Assembly: GCA_030596405.1 (NCBI GenBank)
Contig: JAUVKB010000075.1
Location: 1-9,849 of the forward strand
Direction of reading: 5' to 3'
Length of the DNA stretch: 9,849 bases
Source: Deltaproteobacteria bacterium
Lineage (GTDB): Bacteria; Desulfobacterota; Desulfobacteria; Desulfobacterales; JAUVKB01
In this document: piece by piece, positions 6,527 through 9,849 of the stretch
How positions within the stretch are numbered: position 1 is the first letter of the stretch
Layout of the letters: every line of letters begins with the position of its first letter
The notes under the pieces: generated by a model
Databases searched by the model: none
Told to the model about the DNA's origin: nothing
Seen by the model: only the letters and a program-made list of their open reading frames with translations
Program-made: the position numbers and the translations under genes

Positions 6527-7360
6527 TTATTTTTTTATAAAATTGAAGTCATAAAGCCTTTTTATAGTCTCCTCATATGAATTTACCTGAACGGTTTCTA
6601 TGGATAATGGTGGTTTGGGGGGTGTATTTTTTTCAAAGGCGCGGATTGCATAGTCATTTCCACCTTCAAATAAAGCATCTCCAAAAAAGACCACCCGTTT
6701 AAAACCGATATCAAATAAAGTCCGTACTGCATTTGTTTTGTCTTTACCTGTAATTCCAATATCAAATGATGTTTGACCGCCCAATGTAATTTTTAAATCT
6801 TTTTTTTCGATAAGAGATGATAAAGCATCATTCAGATGTTCCAATACTGTCTCTCTGTATCTGCTGGATTGATCGAATTCGACGAAGTTTTTTCTGTTAA
6901 GTTGGGCATTTGTGCCCTCTTCTTTAAGCCTGCCGATTGGCGCAAAATTAACCATTGAATTACGAAAAGCGATTGTGTCACCAAGTACTTTAATTGATGA
7001 AGGAAGCTTAAATGCAGGTAGTTCCTGCGTTGCTTTTATAGTCTCAAGTAAAAATCTATAATCAGTTTCACCAAGATGCTTTCTGATATCAAATGATTTA
7101 ACTACGTTAATTGATATTTTTTTTGAGAAGTCACATTGATATTGGATGGCGCCATTACTTAAAAAAGCACTAAACTGTTTTCTATAACCAAACTTAAAAA
7201 GCGGCTCGAAAAACTGTTTTTTCAAAAGTGAAAGATGACTCCCTGCTGCAACACTAAAAGAAACAGATAAACGGTCAATAATATCAACCATTTGTTTTGT
7301 GATTGGTTGCCTTGGTGGGGTTATGGTGTTATCAATATCAAAAAGTGCTACTGTCTCCAT
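6527..7360 (-). CDS. HAD-type phosphomannomutase, eukaryotic PMM2/Sec53-like
   Basis: Predicted to interconvert mannose-6-phosphate and mannose-1-phosphate, feeding GDP-mannose synthesis in the cytoplasm. The 277-residue protein follows the eukaryotic PMM family (human PMM2, 246 aa) along its length. FDIDNTITPPRQPIT (7-21) gives the nucleophile Asp8, acid/base Asp10 and substrate-contacting Arg17. SNG at 68-70, FRNSMVNFAPIGR (132-144, with Arg133 and Arg144), FVEFD (159-163), GGQTSFD (194-200) and FFGDALFEGGND (225-236, Mg2+ acidic residues) all match PMM signatures. Typical bacterial phosphomannomutases (ManB/AlgC) belong to the unrelated alpha-D-phosphohexomutase family. The usual DxDGT is DIDNT here, and there are small insertions, so a related HAD-IIB sugar phosphatase is the main alternative. 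AGAGG eight bases before the ATG supports the start. Neighbours (convergent ilvA; rluD upstream by 0.23 kb) give no pathway context. Confidence 0.8.
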   Translation of the reverse strand: METVALFDIDNTITPPRQPITKQMVDIIDRLSVSFSVAAGSHLSLLKKQFFEPLFKFGYRKQFSAFLSNGAIQYQCDFSKKISINVVKSFDIRKHLGETDYRFLLETIKATQELPAFKLPSSIKVLGDTIAFRNSMVNFAPIGRLKEEGTNAQLNRKNFVEFDQSSRYRETVLEHLNDALSSLIEKKDLKITLGGQTSFDIGITGKDKTNAVRTLFDIGFKRVVFFGDALFEGGNDYAIRAFEKNTPPKPPLSIETVQVNSYEETIKRLYDFNFIKK

Positions 7361-7589
7361 TTTTTTATCCTCTTATAATAGTGTTCGGTTAGAATCTGGG
7401 TGAGCGAGTCCTTAGAAATTCAAAAAATTTAGTAACTATTCAGCGAAACAACCGAGCTCCCGGCTTCTTTTTTCAAAATAACAAAAATTTTTCTGTCAAG
7501 AAAAAATGTGCCGCAATCTGTTGTTTATTCGTTGTTTTTAGCTATTTCTTGTCGCTGTTGTTACTTAGAAGCAGTACAACCGGATATTA

Positions 7590-8549
7590 CTAATGCTGCC
7601 TGAAAATTTGAATTATTTCTTCCATATCAGCAGGAAGGGGAGCTTTAAAAAAAAGCTCCTGCTTTGATACAGGATGGCTAAAACTTAATCTCCTGGCATG
7701 AAGCATCTGTCTTTTTAAAGACATAATTTTTATGGCTATTTTTTGATCAATAATAAAGTTTTTGTAAGCTTTTGAGCTGCAATAAACAGGATCTCCTATT
7801 ACAGGATGACCTGTTGCGGCGCAATGCACTCTGATCTGGTGAGTACGCCCTGTATCTAAAATAAGTTCAATTAACGCTGCACCCTGGTATTTTTCCAATA
7901 CTTTCCAGAATGTTCTGGCATATCGACCTTTTTTACTTACAGTGGACATTTTTTTTCTGTCAACTGGATGCCTCCCTATTGAAAGCTCAATAACTCCTTC
8001 ATCCGATTTAAAGTTACCATATACAAGAGCAAGGTAAAGCTTTTTAACTTTTCTATTTTTAAATTGGGCAGTAAGATTATTATGAGCACTGGCGTTTTTT
8101 GCAATAATCAAAGCTCCTGATGTGTTTTTATCAAGTCGATGAACAATTCCCGGCCTTATATTATTTTCATTGCATTCAAGTTCAGGATAATAATGAAGCA
8201 GCCCGTTTACCAACGTTCCTGAATAATTGCCAGGCGCAGGATGGACAACTAACCCCGGAGGCTTATTAATGATTAAAATCTCATTATCCTCATACAGGGA
8301 ATTGATCGGAACCGGTTCAGGATTAAAAATTAACCGTTTTGGTGGTGGGATAGTACATGATATTATTTCACCGATAATAACTCTGTAGCTGGGCTTTTTA
8401 ACTGCTTTATTAACCAGTATATGCCCATTACGTATAAGATCTGCTATAAATGTACGGGAATTTTTAATTTGGTCGGAAATCAGGATATCAAGACGCTTGC
8501 CAAAATCAGTCTTGCCAACTTTTATGAAAAAAGTTATTTTGTTAACCAT
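7590..8549 (-). CDS. rluD: RluD-family 23S rRNA pseudouridine synthase
   Basis: Cytoplasmic enzyme that isomerises uridines in rRNA, by homology those of the helix-69 loop of 23S rRNA (1911/1915/1917 in E. coli). It has 319 residues, the usual length. An S4 RNA-binding domain occupies about 17-62 (RLDILISDQIKNSRT onwards). The RluA/RluD catalytic core follows, with RPGIVHRLDKNTSG (132-145; catalytic Asp140) and GRTHQIRVH (234-242). RluC, RluB-like or TruC relatives share parts of this plan, so the exact target uridine is inferred; the S4 domain and length favour RluD. The ATG lies 21 bp after the carD stop and lacks a clear Shine-Dalgarno site; an in-frame stop just upstream rules out an earlier start, and translational coupling to carD is likely. 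No strong terminator is seen downstream. Confidence 0.9.
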   Translation of the reverse strand: MVNKITFFIKVGKTDFGKRLDILISDQIKNSRTFIADLIRNGHILVNKAVKKPSYRVIIGEIISCTIPPPKRLIFNPEPVPINSLYEDNEILIINKPPGLVVHPAPGNYSGTLVNGLLHYYPELECNENNIRPGIVHRLDKNTSGALIIAKNASAHNNLTAQFKNRKVKKLYLALVYGNFKSDEGVIELSIGRHPVDRKKMSTVSKKGRYARTFWKVLEKYQGAALIELILDTGRTHQIRVHCAATGHPVIGDPVYCSSKAYKNFIIDQKIAIKIMSLKRQMLHARRLSFSHPVSKQELFFKAPLPADMEEIIQIFRQH

Positions 8550-8570
8550 GTTAATTGGGGATGTATGTTT

Positions 8571-9098
8571 TTAATCGTTAAAAAACGATTCTATTTTAGA
8601 TAGAATTGTTTCACGGTCTTTGCCGCTTGCTGTAGAAAGTTCATTGACAAGAAGAAGCTGTGCTGTATCATATAATTTTCTTTCACCAAAGGAAAGGTCT
8701 TTGGTATGTTTAAGAATGGACAAATTTCTGTATACTTCTGCGATGTCATAAATTGAACCTGTTTTGATTTTATCCATATAATCTTTGTGCCGCCGGTTCC
8801 AGGCCTGTTTGTTGATTAGCACATCATGATCCCTGGACATTACATCATATACGTTTGCGATATCATCTTTATCTATTAAATTCCTTAAACCTACCTGTTC
8901 AACATTCCAGACTGGAATCATTATAACCATATTGTTTTCAATAATTTTCATAATATAAAAATCATGTTCTGCTCCTGCAACTACTTTTTTTTCTATAGCT
9001 TCAATTCGTCCAACACCTTGAGCAGGATAAACTGCAAGATCTCCTACTTTGAATTCACATATTTCATGAGTATCTTCTTTAATAGGTTGTTCAATCAT
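8571..9098 (-). CDS. carD: CarD/CdnL-family RNA polymerase-binding regulator
   Basis: Small transcription factor, 175 residues, that binds the RNA polymerase beta subunit and stabilises open promoter complexes, commonly at rRNA and housekeeping promoters. The N-terminal RNAP-interacting Tudor-like domain spans about 15-75 (FKVGDLAVYPAQGVGRIEAI is typical). The helical C-terminal domain has the conserved Trp100 in QAWNRRHKDY, the residue that wedges into the upstream edge of the transcription bubble in characterised homologues. A ribosome site (AAGGA, seven bases, ATG) fits, and TATAAT occurs on the minus strand at 9119-9124, although no good -35 box accompanies it. It is the first gene of a probable two-gene operon with the pseudouridine synthase, consistent with coordinated control of ribosome production. 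It is CarD-like rather than TRCF because no helicase follows. Confidence 0.93.
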   Translation of the reverse strand: MIEQPIKEDTHEICEFKVGDLAVYPAQGVGRIEAIEKKVVAGAEHDFYIMKIIENNMVIMIPVWNVEQVGLRNLIDKDDIANVYDVMSRDHDVLINKQAWNRRHKDYMDKIKTGSIYDIAEVYRNLSILKHTKDLSFGERKLYDTAQLLLVNELSTASGKDRETILSKIESFFND

Positions 9099-9485
9099 TA
9101 TAAATTCCTTAGAAAAATATTATATTATTTGTAATTTTTTAAAAAGCTCATTATGTTAATAACATATACTAATATTTTTAAGAATGGATCCAAGATTCAT
9201 TCGGGAGTGGATAAAAGTGTATATGTTTGAAATATATCAAATTATTGGAAGTAAATTAGTAATTTACGTGAATGTAGTAAATTGGGCAGCGAAAAAAATA
9301 ACAACTGAAGACTAAATACTCATAACTTTTATGCTTTATTATACTTGTCAAAGCATAGAGGTTTTTAAAATTTATTTACTTTTTTATCTATATCATAAAA
9401 TACAAATTCAATCAATTAAAAAAGGATTGACGTATAAATACGTCAATCCTTTAAATGGTTTAACTATACTTTATTTTATATACTG
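9099..9485. other. Spacer between carD and hppA: carD promoter region plus terminator
   Basis: A very AT-rich 387-bp gap. It holds the carD ribosome site and a TATAAT box (minus, 9119-9124), a small perfect inverted repeat GTAAATT-AGT-AATTTAC (9251-9267) of unknown meaning, and the hppA terminator. No coding sequence or structured RNA was recognised; the plus-strand open frame from 9331 runs through the terminator and antisense to hppA and has no family features. Confidence 0.6.
9415..9452 (-). terminator. Rho-independent terminator of hppA
   Basis: A perfect 14-bp stem (AAAGGATTGACGTA, 4-base loop, TACGTCAATCCTTT; 9421-9452) is followed on the minus strand by an unbroken run of T's (9415-9420 and into the stem edge). 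It begins 33 bp after the hppA stop codon. On the plus strand only three T's follow, so it works mainly for minus-strand transcription. It insulates carD-rluD from hppA read-through. Confidence 0.93.
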
Positions 9486-9849
9486 TTATATAAAAGGTAC
9501 AAGCAAAAGAGCTACAACATTCAAGATCTTGATCATTGGATTAATAGCAGGACCAGCAGTATCTTTATAAGGGTCACCTACAGTATCACCTGTAACTGCT
9601 GCCTTATGTGCATCACTACCCTTACCTCCAAGATTTCCGTCTTCAATATATTTCTTTGCATTATCCCATGCAGCGCCACCGGTTGTCATTGAAATACCTA
9701 CAAACAAACCAGTAACAATGCTTCCGATAAGAACGCCGCCAAGAGCAACAGGACCTAATGTAAAACCGACAATAACAGGTACTACAACTGGAAGTAACGC
9801 CGGAATCATCATTTCTGAAAGTGCAAACTTTGTTACAATATCAACACAC
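9486..9849 (-). CDS. hppA: Membrane-bound pyrophosphatase, C-terminal part (partial)
   Basis: Last 120 codons of an integral-membrane pyrophosphatase that couples PPi hydrolysis to pumping of H+ or Na+ across the cytoplasmic membrane. The frame is open to the window edge; its first complete visible residues are CVDIVTKFALSEMM. Recognisable family signatures are GGAAWDNAKKYIE and the highly conserved C-terminal catalytic loop HKAAVTGDTVGDPYKDTAGP, whose Asp and Lys residues bind Mg-PPi. It is followed by the final hydrophobic helix NPMIKILNVVALLLVPFI. Hydrophobic helices also precede the loop. The residues that decide H+ versus Na+ specificity and K+ dependence are upstream of the window, so the pumped ion cannot be named. 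It is transcribed towards carD but separated from it by its own terminator. Confidence 0.95.
   Translation of the reverse strand, partial: CVDIVTKFALSEMMIPALLPVVVPVIVGFTLGPVALGGVLIGSIVTGLFVGISMTTGGAAWDNAKKYIEDGNLGGKGSDAHKAAVTGDTVGDPYKDTAGPAINPMIKILNVVALLLVPFI

Noticed and set aside
7494..7499. TTGACA on the minus strand as a -35 box for the phosphomannomutase gene
   Set aside because: There is no -10-like hexamer at 16-18 bp (TTGAAA or similar only), and it lies more than 130 bases before the start, so the match is probably chance.
9331..9570. 79-codon open frame on the plus strand
   Set aside because: It crosses the hppA terminator and runs antisense into hppA coding sequence, has low-complexity AT-rich composition and no ribosome site.

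Overview
The window looks like a chromosomal segment of a Gram-negative bacterium. The best guess is a member of the Desulfobacterota (former Deltaproteobacteria). This rests on gene content only: a CarD-type regulator directly upstream of an RluD-type pseudouridine synthase, a membrane H+/Na+-pyrophosphatase, a Cache-domain NtrB/ZraS-like histidine kinase with a sigma-54 promoter, and a DASS permease carrying TrkA-C domains. No marker gene fixes the taxon. Base composition is uneven. The left 4 kb is clearly more GC-rich than the rest, and the spacers around 4.2-5.0 kb and 9.1-9.5 kb are very AT-rich.

Left region (1-4200, all minus strand). Read in the direction of transcription, the order is: a sigma-54-type promoter (4181-4196), an intact membrane sensor kinase (4051-2276), a tiny remnant of a response-regulator start (about 2226-2241), a DASS/SLC13 permease with two RCK_C domains (2071-302), a headless copy of the kinase tail (282-72), and the real start of a response regulator (40 to beyond the window edge). 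The block 'kinase tail + intercistronic hairpin + regulator start' therefore occurs twice and flanks the permease as roughly 0.26-kb direct repeats. The simplest reading is that an ancestral kinase-regulator operon was split by the permease gene together with a duplication of the junction. The kinase, permease and regulator probably still form one sensing/transport unit, perhaps for an organic acid or inorganic anion, but the substrate cannot be told from the sequence.

Spacer (4052-4995). This 0.94-kb AT-rich stretch has no credible gene. It holds the sigma-54 promoter of the kinase, a pair of 14-bp direct repeats two helical turns apart upstream of that promoter (candidate activator sites), and one REP-like palindrome at 4464-4490.

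Right region (4996-9849). Biosynthetic threonine deaminase (ilvA, plus strand) converges on a HAD-type phosphomannomutase of the eukaryotic PMM/Sec53 family (minus strand). Next come a probable carD-rluD operon (minus strand) and the 3' end of a membrane pyrophosphatase gene (hppA, minus strand) with a textbook rho-independent terminator. These are mostly housekeeping genes (isoleucine synthesis, sugar activation, rRNA modification, RNA polymerase regulation, ion pumping). I see no defence system, CRISPR array, tRNA, rRNA or transposase. The most noteworthy items are the split two-component locus with its flanking repeats, its sigma-54 promoter, and the eukaryotic-type phosphomannomutase.
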